This document shows, piece after piece, positions 55,056-63,415 of a DNA stretch of 64,000 nucleotides. A program made the translations under genes and the position numbers. This DNA comes from JAZKHT01 sp040385245 (GTDB lineage Bacteria; Pseudomonadota; Alphaproteobacteria; Rhodobacterales; Rhodobacteraceae). Under the pieces are notes generated by a model. That model was not told the origin of the DNA. It saw only the letters and a list, made by a program, of their open reading frames with translations, and did not search any database. Location of the stretch: positions 62,001 through 126,000 of the forward strand of contig JAZKHT010000007.1 in NCBI GenBank assembly GCA_040385245.1, given 5' to 3'. Each line of letters begins with the position of its first letter. Position 1 is the first letter of the stretch.

Positions 55056-55667
55056 ATGGCCCAACCCTTGCACTACCTGAAGGAAACCCCATCGCAGACG
55101 GCAGGGCCCTATGTTCATATCGGGCTGACACCCGGTGCAGCGGGGTTTGACATCTATCGTCAGGAACTGGGCCAGACCATCGCTGGCCCCGCCACACCCG
55201 GCCAACGCATCCGCGTTCAGGGCATGGTCTGGGACGGCACCGGAACCCCCGTCAAGGATGTGCTGATCGAGGTATGGCACGCCGACGCCAACGGCATCCA
55301 CCCCCACCCCGAAGACCCCCGCCACGCCGCCGTGGCCCCTGATTTTCGCGGCTGGGGCCGGGTCATCAGCGACTTTGACACCGGTCTGTGGTCGTTTGAC
55401 ACGATCAAACCGGGCGTTGTCATGGGGCGGAATAGCCGTCCCATGGCCCCGCACATCAGCCTGTGGATCGTCGCGAGGGGGATCAACATCGGACTGAACA
55501 CCCGGATGTACTTTGATGACGAAGACAACACCGCCGACCCGGTGCTGAACCTGATCGAACACCCGCAACGCCGCGCCACGCTGGTGGCCCACCGATCCGC
55601 GCCGGGGGCATACTGGTTTGACATACGGCTGCAAGGCGACGGTGAAACCGTCTTTCTGGATATCTGA
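55056..55667 (+). CDS. pcaG: Protocatechuate 3,4-dioxygenase alpha subunit
   Basis: 203 residues. TPSQTAGPYVHIGLTP at the start, LIEVWHADANGIHPHPED, FDTIKPG and APHISLWIVARGINIGLNTRMYFDD are PcaG hallmarks. It lacks the iron ligand set of PcaH, as expected for the alpha chain, and completes the active site. Directly downstream of pcaH and three bases before the BKACE gene. Confidence 0.95.
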   Translation: MAQPLHYLKETPSQTAGPYVHIGLTPGAAGFDIYRQELGQTIAGPATPGQRIRVQGMVWDGTGTPVKDVLIEVWHADANGIHPHPEDPRHAAVAPDFRGWGRVISDFDTGLWSFDTIKPGVVMGRNSRPMAPHISLWIVARGINIGLNTRMYFDDEDNTADPVLNLIEHPQRRATLVAHRSAPGAYWFDIRLQGDGETVFLDI

Positions 55668-55670
55668 CCG

Positions 55671-56504
55671 ATGACCCACCCCTGCATTCTTTGCGTCGCG
55701 ATCACGGGTTCCTTGCCGACCAAGGCCGACAATCCCGCCGTGCCGATCACCATCGTGGAACAGATCGAGTCAACGCATGCAGCGTTCGAGGCCGGGGCCG
55801 CAATCGTTCATGCCCATGTGCGCGACGATGCGGGCAAACCGACGTCGGACCCCGACCGCTTTGCCCGGCTTATGGACGGTATCCACAGCCATTGCCCCGG
55901 CATGATCGTGCAGCTTTCCACCGGCGGGCGCAGCGGGGCGGGGCAGGCACGCGGGGGGATGCTGTCCTTGCGCCCCGACATGGCCAGCCTGTCGGTAGGG
56001 TCGAACAACTTTCCCACCCGTGTTTACGAAAACCCGCCTGATCAGGTGGATTGGCTGGCGGCCGAGATGCTGCGCCACGACGTAAAGCCAGAGATCGAGG
56101 CGTTCGATCTGTCTCATATCGTGCAGGCCACCCGCATGGCGGCTGACGGTCGGCTGAAATCGCCGCTGTATGTGCAGTTCGTGATGGGCGTCAAAAACGC
56201 GATGCCAGCGGACGAGCGCATCCTTGATTTCTACATCGAAACGCTGCACCGCCTTGCGCCGGGGGCACAATGGTGTGCCGCCGGAATCGGGCCTGCGCAA
56301 CTGCTGATCAACGATTGGGCGATCCAGAAGGGTGGCCATACCCGCACGGGATTGGAGGATAACGTCCGACTGGACCGCACGACCCTTGCGCCGTCCAATG
56401 CGGCACTGGTCAAACGGGCCGCCGACCTGTGTTCGCGCCATGAACGCCCGGTTGCAACCTGGCAGCAGGCGCGGCAGATACTTGGCCTGCCGATGCCCGC
56501 CTGA
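55671..56504 (+). CDS. Beta-keto acid cleavage enzyme (BKACE, DUF849 family)
   Basis: 277 residues. The zinc-binding HAHVRDD (His-x-His), STGGRSG, RPDMASLSVGSNNF and the C-terminal GLEDNVRL with the third ligand Glu are BKACE features, as in 3-keto-5-aminohexanoate cleavage enzyme. Family reaction: a beta-keto acid plus acetyl-CoA gives acetoacetate plus a CoA ester. Placed between pcaG and pcaB, the natural substrate is 3-oxoadipate, giving acetoacetate and succinyl-CoA. No pcaI, pcaJ or pcaF gene is in the window, which supports a bypass. The substrate is an inference from context. Confidence 0.88.
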   Translation: MTHPCILCVAITGSLPTKADNPAVPITIVEQIESTHAAFEAGAAIVHAHVRDDAGKPTSDPDRFARLMDGIHSHCPGMIVQLSTGGRSGAGQARGGMLSLRPDMASLSVGSNNFPTRVYENPPDQVDWLAAEMLRHDVKPEIEAFDLSHIVQATRMAADGRLKSPLYVQFVMGVKNAMPADERILDFYIETLHRLAPGAQWCAAGIGPAQLLINDWAIQKGGHTRTGLEDNVRLDRTTLAPSNAALVKRAADLCSRHERPVATWQQARQILGLPMPA

Positions 56505-56516
56505 AAGGCCCGCCCC

Positions 56517-57848
56517 ATGCCAGCCGCCCCTGCCGACAGTGCCCTTTATCGCGATCTGTTCAACGATGACGAAACCGCGCGTTTGTTTACCGACAGCGCC
56601 GAGGTCCGCGCGTTGCTGCTGGTCGAAGGGGCCTTGGCCAAGGTGCAGGGCGAATTGGGCCTGATCCCCGCGGATGCCGCCGCCTTCCTGCACCGTGCCT
56701 GCACCGAGGTGTTGATCGACCCCGCAGCACTGGCCGCCGAAACGGCGGTCAACGGCGTGCCGGTTCCCGCACTGATCAAGGCGTTCCACAAGACCAGCAA
56801 CGCCCCCGATCATGCCCAATATCTGCATTGGGGTGCCACGTCGCAGGACATCATCGACACCGCCCTTGCCCTGCGGCTGAAACGGGTTCTGCACATCTGG
56901 GAAGGCCGTCTGGGAACGCTGCTGCAATCGCTGGCCGCATTGGCAGATCTCCACGCCGATCTGCCGATTGCCGCGCGGACCTATGCGCAGATCGCCACGC
57001 CAACCAGCTTTGGTGCGGTTGTGGCGGGATGGGGCTGGCCGCTTTTGGCACACCGCACGCGGTTGGCGGATATCAGGGGCGGGGTGCTGAAGGTATCCTT
57101 GGGCGGGGCGGCAGGAACGCTGTCTGCCATGGGGCCGATGGGACCGCAGGTGCGGCACGGTCTGTCACAGGCGCTGGGTCTGGACGATCCGGGTCACAAC
57201 TGGCACGCACAGCGCGATGGGATAGCGGCACTGTCGGGCTGGATCGCCGGGCTTTCCGGCAGTTTGGGCAAGATGGCCGAAGACCTGATCCTGCTGACAC
57301 AATCGGGCCTGACCGAGGTGAAGATCGGCGGTGGTGGTGCGTCCTCTACCATGCCGCAAAAGCAGAACCCCATTGCCCTGTCGGTGATGGTGGCCCTTGC
57401 GCGGCAGGTGATCGGTCTGTCGGCCACGCTGCAGGGGGCTGCGATGCACCGCCAGAACCGTGATGGGGCGGCGTGGTTCACCGAATGGCTGACCTTGCCG
57501 CAGATGTGCATTTCCATCGCCCGGCTGCTGGCCCTTGCCACCGATGTCGCACAACGCCTGACGCCTGACCCAGTCGCCATGCTGCGCGGGGTTGACGGGG
57601 GCACGGGCGTGATCCACGCGGAAATGCTGTGCTTTGCCTTGGCCAGGCAGATGGGGCGCCCTGACGCCCAGCGCATCGCCGCCACCTTAAGCATCGAGGC
57701 GGAAACGACAGGCATCCCGCTGCGCCAATTGGCGGAACGGGATTTCCCCCACAACGATTGGGCCGCGAAATTCACGCCGAACGCAACGCTGGGCCGGGCC
57801 CCTGCCGAAGCGCGCGCTTTTGCGGTTTCCGCACGCCAGGATGGGTGA
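56517..57848 (+). CDS. pcaB: 3-Carboxy-cis,cis-muconate cycloisomerase
   Basis: 443 residues, fumarase/aspartase superfamily. HWGATSQDIIDTALALRLK (substrate-binding), and the signature GGGASSTMPQKQNPIALSVM are clear. Converts 3-carboxy-cis,cis-muconate to 4-carboxymuconolactone, the step between PcaHG and PcaC. It is the last gene of the operon; a 12-bp palindrome AGCGGCGCCGCT (57848-57859) covers its stop and that of the converging PanB-like gene. Confidence 0.94.
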   Translation: MPAAPADSALYRDLFNDDETARLFTDSAEVRALLLVEGALAKVQGELGLIPADAAAFLHRACTEVLIDPAALAAETAVNGVPVPALIKAFHKTSNAPDHAQYLHWGATSQDIIDTALALRLKRVLHIWEGRLGTLLQSLAALADLHADLPIAARTYAQIATPTSFGAVVAGWGWPLLAHRTRLADIRGGVLKVSLGGAAGTLSAMGPMGPQVRHGLSQALGLDDPGHNWHAQRDGIAALSGWIAGLSGSLGKMAEDLILLTQSGLTEVKIGGGGASSTMPQKQNPIALSVMVALARQVIGLSATLQGAAMHRQNRDGAAWFTEWLTLPQMCISIARLLALATDVAQRLTPDPVAMLRGVDGGTGVIHAEMLCFALARQMGRPDAQRIAATLSIEAETTGIPLRQLAERDFPHNDWAAKFTPNATLGRAPAEARAFAVSARQDG

Positions 57849-57857
57849 GCGGCGCCG

Positions 57858-58658
57858 CTACGCCTGCTGATCCAGCCAGTCGCGAAATGCCTCGACCACG
57901 GCGGGGTCGCTGTCCACCAGATACTGTGGCGCGGGATAGGCCCCGTTGTGCACGTCCCTAGCAAAGGCGGTCATCGCGGTGACCCGTTTTTCCTGCAAAG
58001 CGGCATATTCAGTGGCGAAATCGGCATATCGTTTGGCGTGGCGCGGAACGTGGCCGATGGTCTGGCCCAGCACATCGTCGGTGAACAGATACTGCGCATG
58101 ACCCGCGGCCCCTGCCCCCATCGAGATCAGGAACAGGTCGGTTTTCTCGGCAATCGCCTGCGTGATGGAATGGGGCACCACCTCGATCTCGACGGCAAAG
58201 GCACCGGCGGCTTCCAGCGCCTTGCATTGCTTGTACACCAGTTGCGCGCTTTCCAGCGTCTTGCCCACCGCCTTGAACCCGCCGGTCCAGGTCGCCTTGG
58301 ACGGGATCAGCCCGACATGGCCGCAGACAGGGATCGCGTTGTCCGCCAACGCCTTGACCGTTTGCAAGCTGCTGGAACAATAAACCCCATCTGCGCCATG
58401 CTTGACCAACGGGAAGGCCCATTTCAGAAAATCGGCGGTATCCCCGATTTCATAGAAATTGTCCCCCGGAAAGGCAAATGCGGTTGGGGCCACCTCGCGA
58501 AACTGGCGGTCAAAGATCATCTGCGGCGGCACGGACAGAAGTTCGACCCCTGCCCTTTCGGCGGCTGCCGCTTCGTCCAGCGTTTCAACCCGCAACATGG
58601 CAAGCTGCCGTTTGCCGCGCAGGTCGCGCAGATCGGCGACGGTCAGGCGCTTTGCCAT
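57858..58658 (-). CDS. PanB-like ketopantoate hydroxymethyltransferase paralogue, diverged metal site
   Basis: 266 residues from the ATG at 58658 (MAKRLTVADLRDLRG). PanB-type pieces are clear: CGHVGLIPSK, AGAFAVEIEVVPHSIT and GAGAAGHAQYLFTDDVLG. However the usual LVGDSLGM stretch, whose Asp binds the metal, reads LLSVPPQMIF here, so the classic site is altered. True PanB transfers a hydroxymethyl group from methylene-tetrahydrofolate to 2-ketoisovalerate. The gene is directly after the Rieske ferredoxin gene (its ATG meets the ferredoxin stop), so it more likely takes part in the moc-like pathway than in pantothenate synthesis. Confidence 0.75.
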   Translation of the reverse strand: MAKRLTVADLRDLRGKRQLAMLRVETLDEAAAAERAGVELLSVPPQMIFDRQFREVAPTAFAFPGDNFYEIGDTADFLKWAFPLVKHGADGVYCSSSLQTVKALADNAIPVCGHVGLIPSKATWTGGFKAVGKTLESAQLVYKQCKALEAAGAFAVEIEVVPHSITQAIAEKTDLFLISMGAGAAGHAQYLFTDDVLGQTIGHVPRHAKRYADFATEYAALQEKRVTAMTAFARDVHNGAYPAPQYLVDSDPAVVEAFRDWLDQQA

Positions 58659-58972
58659 CAGGACACCTGAACCAGAACGCGGTCGCCTTCGACCTTTACC
58701 GGAAAGGTCTTCAGGTTGACGCAAACCGGGGCGCGCTTTGCCTCGCCCGTGCGATAGTCAAACTGGCCGTTGTGCTTGGGGCATTCGATGATGTGACCCA
58801 TGACCAGTCCGTCTGCCAGATGCACCTGTTCATGGGTGCAAAGCCCCGCCGTGGCATAGAAGGTGCCGTCCGGCGCGTGGTAGATGGCATAGGTCTTGCC
58901 GCCATGGTCGAACCGGATCAGGTCTTCGGCGTCGATGTCATCGGTGGCACAGGCGTCGATCCAATGGGTCAT
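58658..58972 (-). CDS. mocE: Rieske-type [2Fe-2S] ferredoxin, MocE-like
   Basis: 104 residues from the ATG at 58972 (MTHWIDACATDDI); an ATG at 58984 that overlaps the upstream stop (ATGA) is an alternative. Cluster ligands: CTHEQVHL (Cys, His) and CPKHNGQFD (Cys, His). This form is the electron carrier that serves non-heme oxygenases; with the desaturase-like gene next to it, it matches the MocE/MocD pair of rhizopine catabolism. The reductase partner (MocF) is not in the window. Confidence 0.85.
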   Translation of the reverse strand: MTHWIDACATDDIDAEDLIRFDHGGKTYAIYHAPDGTFYATAGLCTHEQVHLADGLVMGHIIECPKHNGQFDYRTGEAKRAPVCVNLKTFPVKVEGDRVLVQVS

Positions 58973-58980
58973 GTCATCTC

Positions 58981-60069
58981 TCATTCAGCGGCGGCGACGG
59001 GGGTGCCAAGGGCGGCAACGTGAAAATCTTCGCGGTACGGGCGGGCGGTGGCGGGCAGTTCACGACGGATGAAGTGGTCTTCGTTCCGCAACTGCCGTTT
59101 CAGCGCCGGCCACATCTGGCCAAATGCCTCGGGGATTGACCGGTTTGGCGCGGGCAGGTCGTGCTTGATCAGGTCATGCAGGCGCGGCAGCGCGTGATAA
59201 GGCACCATCGGGAACATGTGATGTTCGACGTGGTAATTCATGTTCCAATAGATGAACCGGCTGATCGGGTTCATGTACACGGTGCGAGAATTCAGCCGAT
59301 GGTCAATGACGTTGTCGGCAAGTCCACCATGCTGCAACAGGCCCGTCATGACATGGTGCCATGCGCCATAAAGGCGCGGCAAGCCGATGACCATCAGCGG
59401 CAGGACAGACCCCATCGCGACGGCCAGCGCAATCGTGGCAGCGTAGATCGCCACCCAGATGCGGGCGACGCGGATCACCTTGTGCGCCTCGGACTCGGGG
59501 ATATAGGTCGCCTCTTCGGGATGCAGTCTGCCCGATGCGTTCAGCAACATGCGCGTCCAGCCGGCGTAGGCATCGAACAGGCCGAAGAAATTGGCGATCA
59601 GCTTGAAAAACGCGGGCGGGCGCATGATGGCAATCTCGGGGTCGCGCCCGACGATGTAGGTATCGGTATGGTGGCGCGCATGGCTCCAGCGCCAGGTGTG
59701 CGGGTTTCGGACGATCATGAAGCAGGCGATGTTGTAGACGACATCGTTCATCCATGGAGTCTTGAACGCCGTCCCGTGCGACGATTCGTGCCAGCGCGAG
59801 TCAGAGCCGGACCCGTAAAGCACGCCGTAGGCCAGCCAGAACGGGGCCGACCACAGCGAAGGCCACAGCCAGATACCTGTCCCCGCAAGCAGGATCATCG
59901 CGCCGTAATAGAGGACGCTGTCGCGGATGGCCGGGCCGTCCTTGCGCTGCATCAGCTCTTTCATGACCTTGCGCGGCACGTCGGTGTGATACCACTCTGC
60001 CGCCGCCAGACCGGTTTCAACGGCGCGTGCCCCATCGGGGCCAAGCAGGCTGTAATTCCTTTTGGCCAT
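58981..60069 (-). CDS. mocD: Membrane di-iron oxygenase of the fatty acid desaturase family, MocD-like
   Basis: 362 residues from the ATG at 60069, which has GGGAGGAAAG in front; longer starts have none. Three His boxes are intact: HESSH (94-98), HARHH (130-134) and HVEHH (280-284), binding two irons, with about four membrane segments. MocD in rhizobia is described as the oxygenase that, with MocE and MocF, starts rhizopine breakdown, proposed as demethylation. The gene begins an operon mocD-mocE-panB-like, divergent from the LacI-type regulator, 162 bases apart with a palindromic operator. A true lipid desaturase is less likely because of the ferredoxin and sugar-uptake neighbours. Confidence 0.78.
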   Translation of the reverse strand: MAKRNYSLLGPDGARAVETGLAAAEWYHTDVPRKVMKELMQRKDGPAIRDSVLYYGAMILLAGTGIWLWPSLWSAPFWLAYGVLYGSGSDSRWHESSHGTAFKTPWMNDVVYNIACFMIVRNPHTWRWSHARHHTDTYIVGRDPEIAIMRPPAFFKLIANFFGLFDAYAGWTRMLLNASGRLHPEEATYIPESEAHKVIRVARIWVAIYAATIALAVAMGSVLPLMVIGLPRLYGAWHHVMTGLLQHGGLADNVIDHRLNSRTVYMNPISRFIYWNMNYHVEHHMFPMVPYHALPRLHDLIKHDLPAPNRSIPEAFGQMWPALKRQLRNEDHFIRRELPATARPYREDFHVAALGTPVAAAE

Positions 60070-60204
60070 CTTTCCTCCCTGCCCGGTCGTGGCGATGATC
60101 GTGGCGCTGACCGGATCTTGCGCACAGGATGGGACAGGACGCCGAATGCCGCAACAGTTGGGCTGGTAAATTTCGTCAAACATCGTCATCCTGCCGCCGG
60201 TTGA

Positions 60205-60220
60205 TGACGATTAATCGTCA
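60205..60220. promoter_or_regulatory. Perfect 16-bp palindrome, probable LacI-type operator
   Basis: TGACGATTAATCGTCA reads the same on both strands, 12 bases before the regulator ATG and 136 bases before the mocD start. Half-sites ATCGTCA (60182-60188) lie close by. Position and symmetry suit autorepression by the LacI-family protein plus control of mocD. Confidence 0.65.
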
Positions 60221-60231
60221 GGGGTGGGGCA

Positions 60232-61260
60232 ATGGCACGCAAACCGGGGATGACGGCACTGGCACAGGCGGCCGGGGTTTCGGTGGCAACGGTTGATCGT
60301 GTGCTGAACGGGCGCGAAACCGTGGCGGCGGCAACGCGCGAAGCAGTGGCTGCGGCGGCGGCCCGGATTGGGCATCCGGCGGCAGGGCGTCTGTCGTCCA
60401 CTCCGCCAGACCGGCCCGAAGTGCGGTTTGGCGTGGTCTTGCACAAACAGGGGCAGGATTTCTACAAGGCCTTTGCCGAAGAACTGCACCGCGCAGTTGC
60501 AGCGGCGCAGGGCGTGAACGGGCAGTTGGTGCTGGAATTTTCCACCTCGCAATCCCCGTCCGAAATGGCGGGACTGTTGCGGTCGATGGCGGGGCGCTGC
60601 GATGTGCTGGCCGCGACAGCGGTGAACCACCCCGAAGTGACCGCCGCAGTCGAGGATTTGCGCACCACAGGCTTGGCCGTGTATGCGTTGCTGTCTGATT
60701 TCGCCCAAGGGGTGCGGGCGGGCTATCTGGGGCTGAACAACCTAAAGGTCGGGCGGACGGCAGGCTGGGTCATGGCGCTGGCGGCACAGGGACCGGGCAA
60801 GATGGCCGTCTTTGTCGGCGGCAACCGCTGGCACGGCCATGAACTGCGCGAGGCGGGTTTTCGCAGCTATATGCGCGAATGTGCGCCCCGGTTGACGGTG
60901 CTGGACACGCTGGTGAACCTTGAAACCCGGCAGTTGACGTATGAGGCGACCCTGAACCTGCTGGCCCGGCAACCGGAACTGCGCGGCATCTACGTCGCGG
61001 GCGGCGGGATGGAGGGGGCGATCGCAGCCCTGCGCGAAACGCGCACCCCAGGCACAATCCCGCTGGTGGTCAGCGCGCTGACACCCGATTCCCGCGCCGG
61101 ACTGGCCGAAGGCGTCGTGACGATGGTGGTCGATACACCGTTGGAAAAGCTGTGCCGCGATCTGATCGAACAGATGCGCAAGGTCGCGCAAAACGGCGTC
61201 GGGACCCAGGGAACGCAACATTTCCTGCCCCCTGATCTGCACGTCGCCGAATCAATCTGA
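60232..61260 (+). CDS. LacI family transcriptional regulator
   Basis: 342 residues. The helix-turn-helix/hinge part TALAQAAGVSVATVDRVLNGRETVAAATREAV is typical, followed by a periplasmic-binding-protein-like sensor (FGVVLHKQGQDFYKAFAEEL, FVGGNRWHGHELREAGF, GIYVAGGGMEGAIAALRE). The pattern matches regulators that sense sugars or cyclitols. It is divergent from the mocD operon and upstream of the mocC-like gene and the ABC transporter on its own strand, so it is the likely controller of both. Confidence 0.93.
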   Translation: MARKPGMTALAQAAGVSVATVDRVLNGRETVAAATREAVAAAAARIGHPAAGRLSSTPPDRPEVRFGVVLHKQGQDFYKAFAEELHRAVAAAQGVNGQLVLEFSTSQSPSEMAGLLRSMAGRCDVLAATAVNHPEVTAAVEDLRTTGLAVYALLSDFAQGVRAGYLGLNNLKVGRTAGWVMALAAQGPGKMAVFVGGNRWHGHELREAGFRSYMRECAPRLTVLDTLVNLETRQLTYEATLNLLARQPELRGIYVAGGGMEGAIAALRETRTPGTIPLVVSALTPDSRAGLAEGVVTMVVDTPLEKLCRDLIEQMRKVAQNGVGTQGTQHFLPPDLHVAESI

Positions 61261-61486
61261 CGGCAAAAGGAACGGCCCGACCTGCGGCCCCTCGTGCGCA
61301 GGCCCACGCGCGTGCGTGGTGCGCGGCGGGCGGCGCGCCCCACGCGGCGCGAAGTCTTTTCCCCCATTTCGAGGCGAGCCGCCTTCACCATTTTTGGAAT
61401 TTTTCGGTTGAAACACTGAAAAAATAGAATATCAATTCCATCATGCCAGCGGGTCTCTGGCATCTGCGAACACGGGAAATATCCGA

Positions 61487-62293
61487 ATGCTGCCTTTCGC
61501 CCTGAACCACATGACAACGCCGAAACTGGGATGGGAAGGGTTTCTGGACCTTGCCCAAAGCCTGGGCTGTGTCGGGGTGGAGTTCCGAAATGACCTGCCC
61601 GGCGCGCTGTTCGACGGGGCCGATCCGACCATCGTCGGTGCTGCCACCCGGTCGCGCGGCCTGCGGTTGCTGGCGCTGGCCGAGGTCAAGATGTTCAACG
61701 ACTGGTCCGACGCCAAACAGGCCGAGGCGCAGGCGCTGATGCAGATCGCCGTCGCCGCAGGGGCCGAGGCCGTCAGCCTGATCCCGCGCAATGACGGGGT
61801 GGCAACCGATCGCGCCGACAGCCGCAAGGTGACGGAATCGGCACTGCGGGAATTGCTGCCGATGCTGAAATCGCACGGGTTGAAGGCCATGGTCGAACCC
61901 TTGGGATTCGCGGTATGCTCGCTTCGCTACAAGGATATTCTGGCCGACGCGATTGACGCGGTCGGCGGGGACGGGACATATTTCATGGTCCACGACACGT
62001 TCCATCACCATCTGGCGGGCGGCGGGAACATTTTTCCCGAACTGACAGGAATCGTTCACGTTTCAGGGGTCACAGACCCGTCCGTTTCGGTGGATGACAT
62101 GCGCGACGGACACCGCGTTCTGGTTGATGCCGATGACCGTCTGGGCAACGTTGCACAGATCGCGGCCTTGCGCGCCGCAGGCTATACCGGCCCCATCAGC
62201 TATGAGCCGTTCGCGGCATCCGTGCATGATCTGGCCGACCCAAGGGCGGCGCTGGCCGCATCAATGGAATTCATCCGTCAGGGTATTGCCTGA
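61487..62293 (+). CDS. mocC: Sugar-phosphate isomerase-like TIM-barrel protein, MocC-like
   Basis: 268 residues. Metal-site residues can be read: MVEPLGF (Glu), MVHDTFHHHLAG (Asp, His), VHVSGVTD (His) and SYEPFAAS (Glu), the xylose-isomerase/IolE-type barrel. MocC of the rhizopine system belongs to this class, and the neighbours agree. Reaction unknown; isomerisation, dehydration or epimerisation of an inositol-like intermediate is likely. The stop codon lies inside a perfect stem-loop (62274-62297). Confidence 0.75.
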   Translation: MLPFALNHMTTPKLGWEGFLDLAQSLGCVGVEFRNDLPGALFDGADPTIVGAATRSRGLRLLALAEVKMFNDWSDAKQAEAQALMQIAVAAGAEAVSLIPRNDGVATDRADSRKVTESALRELLPMLKSHGLKAMVEPLGFAVCSLRYKDILADAIDAVGGDGTYFMVHDTFHHHLAGGGNIFPELTGIVHVSGVTDPSVSVDDMRDGHRVLVDADDRLGNVAQIAALRAAGYTGPISYEPFAASVHDLADPRAALAASMEFIRQGIA

Positions 62294-62297
62294 CGGA
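62274..62297 (+). terminator. Stem-loop containing the mocC-like stop codon
   Basis: TCCGTCAGG (62274-62282) and CCTGACGGA (62289-62297) form a perfect 9-bp stem with a 6-nt loop; the TGA stop (62291-62293) is in the right arm. No T-run behind, so it is perhaps an attenuator or RNA-processing element before the ABC transporter genes. Confidence 0.4.
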
Positions 62298-62373
62298 CGG
62301 GATGCCGCCCCGAAAGGGACGGTCCGGCGGGGAGATCAAGGTGCGCCGGACACCAACTGTGGAGGAGAGAACC

Positions 62374-63312
62374 ATGAAAAAGACCCTTATCGCTGGCCTT
62401 GTGTCCCTGCTGGGGACCACCGCCATGGCCCAGGACATCGGCGTTTCGATGGCCCTGTTCGACGACAACTTTCTGACCGTGCTGCGCAACGGCATGGACG
62501 CCAAGGGCAAGGAACTGGGCGTCGGACTGCAAATCGAAGACGCGCAGAACGATGTGGCCAAGCAGCTTGACCAGATCAACAACTTCATCGCGTCTGGCGT
62601 TTCGGCCATCGTCGTGAACCCGGTCGACACATCGGCGACGCAGGCCATGTCCGATGCCGCCGCCGCCGCCAACATCCCGCTGGTCTATGTGAACCGCCAG
62701 CCGATCAACGTTGACGCCCTTCCCGACAACCAGGCCTTCGTCGCATCGAACGAAGTGGATTCCGGCACGCTGGAAACGCTTGAGGTGTGCCGCCTGTTCA
62801 AAGAAGCCGGCAAGACCGAGGCCAACATCTATGTGATGATGGGCGAGTTGTCGAACCAGGCCGCCGTGCAGCGTACTGCCGACATCCACGACGTCATGGC
62901 GTCCGGCAACTGTGGCGTCACGCTGAACATCATCGACGAGCAGACCGCCAACTGGTCGCGCGATCAGGCGCAGTCACTGATGACCAACTGGCTGTCGACC
63001 GGTGCCGCGTTTGATGGCGTCATTGCCAACAACGACGAAATGGCGATCGGAGCCATTCAGGCGATGAAGGCCGCAGGCATCGGCATGGACACCGTCGTTG
63101 TCGCCGGGATCGACGCCACACAGGACGCACTGGCCGCGATGCAGGCGGGCGATCTGGACGTGACCGTGTTCCAGGATGCCGCCGGTCAGGGGGCAGGTGC
63201 CCTCGACGCCGCCATCAAGCTGAGCAAGGGCGAAACTGTGGAACAGAAGGTCTACATTCCGTTCCAACTGGTGACCCCGGCGAACATCGGCGACTATCTG
63301 GCCAAGAACTGA
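62374..63312 (+). CDS. Sugar ABC transporter substrate-binding protein, MocB-like
   Basis: 312 residues from the ATG at 62374, fixed by GGAGGAGAGAACC. Signal peptide MKKTLIAGLVSLLGTTAMA, then a ribose/rhizopine-type binding fold: GVSMALFDDNFLTVLRNGM, IEDAQNDVAKQLDQINNFIA, VNPVDTSATQAM, NRQP, VANNDEMAIGAIQAMKAAG and VAGIDATQDALAAM. It binds a sugar or cyclitol in the periplasm; the moc-like surroundings suggest an inositol derivative. Confidence 0.92.
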   Translation: MKKTLIAGLVSLLGTTAMAQDIGVSMALFDDNFLTVLRNGMDAKGKELGVGLQIEDAQNDVAKQLDQINNFIASGVSAIVVNPVDTSATQAMSDAAAAANIPLVYVNRQPINVDALPDNQAFVASNEVDSGTLETLEVCRLFKEAGKTEANIYVMMGELSNQAAVQRTADIHDVMASGNCGVTLNIIDEQTANWSRDQAQSLMTNWLSTGAAFDGVIANNDEMAIGAIQAMKAAGIGMDTVVVAGIDATQDALAAMQAGDLDVTVFQDAAGQGAGALDAAIKLSKGETVEQKVYIPFQLVTPANIGDYLAKN

Positions 63313-63325
63313 TCCATCGGATCTC

Positions 63326-63349
63326 GGGGCGGCGTTTCGATGCCGCCCC
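63326..63349 (+). terminator. Intercistronic attenuator hairpin between binding protein and permease
   Basis: GGGGCGGC (63326-63333) and GCCGCCCC (63342-63349), loop GTTTCGAT, followed by the T-rich CATTTCTCTT. Such structures often raise the level of binding-protein mRNA over that of the permease by partial termination. Confidence 0.55.
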
Positions 63350-63415
63350 CATTTCTCTTGCCGTGCGGGGCAACGCTGGCAGAGATTACCTGAAACCACT
63401 GGGGGAGTTCGAACC

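Noticed and set aside
58981..60069. Plain fatty acid desaturase for membrane lipids
   Set aside because: The directly linked MocE-type Rieske ferredoxin and the sugar/cyclitol genes around it fit the MocD type better, although lipid activity cannot be excluded from sequence alone.
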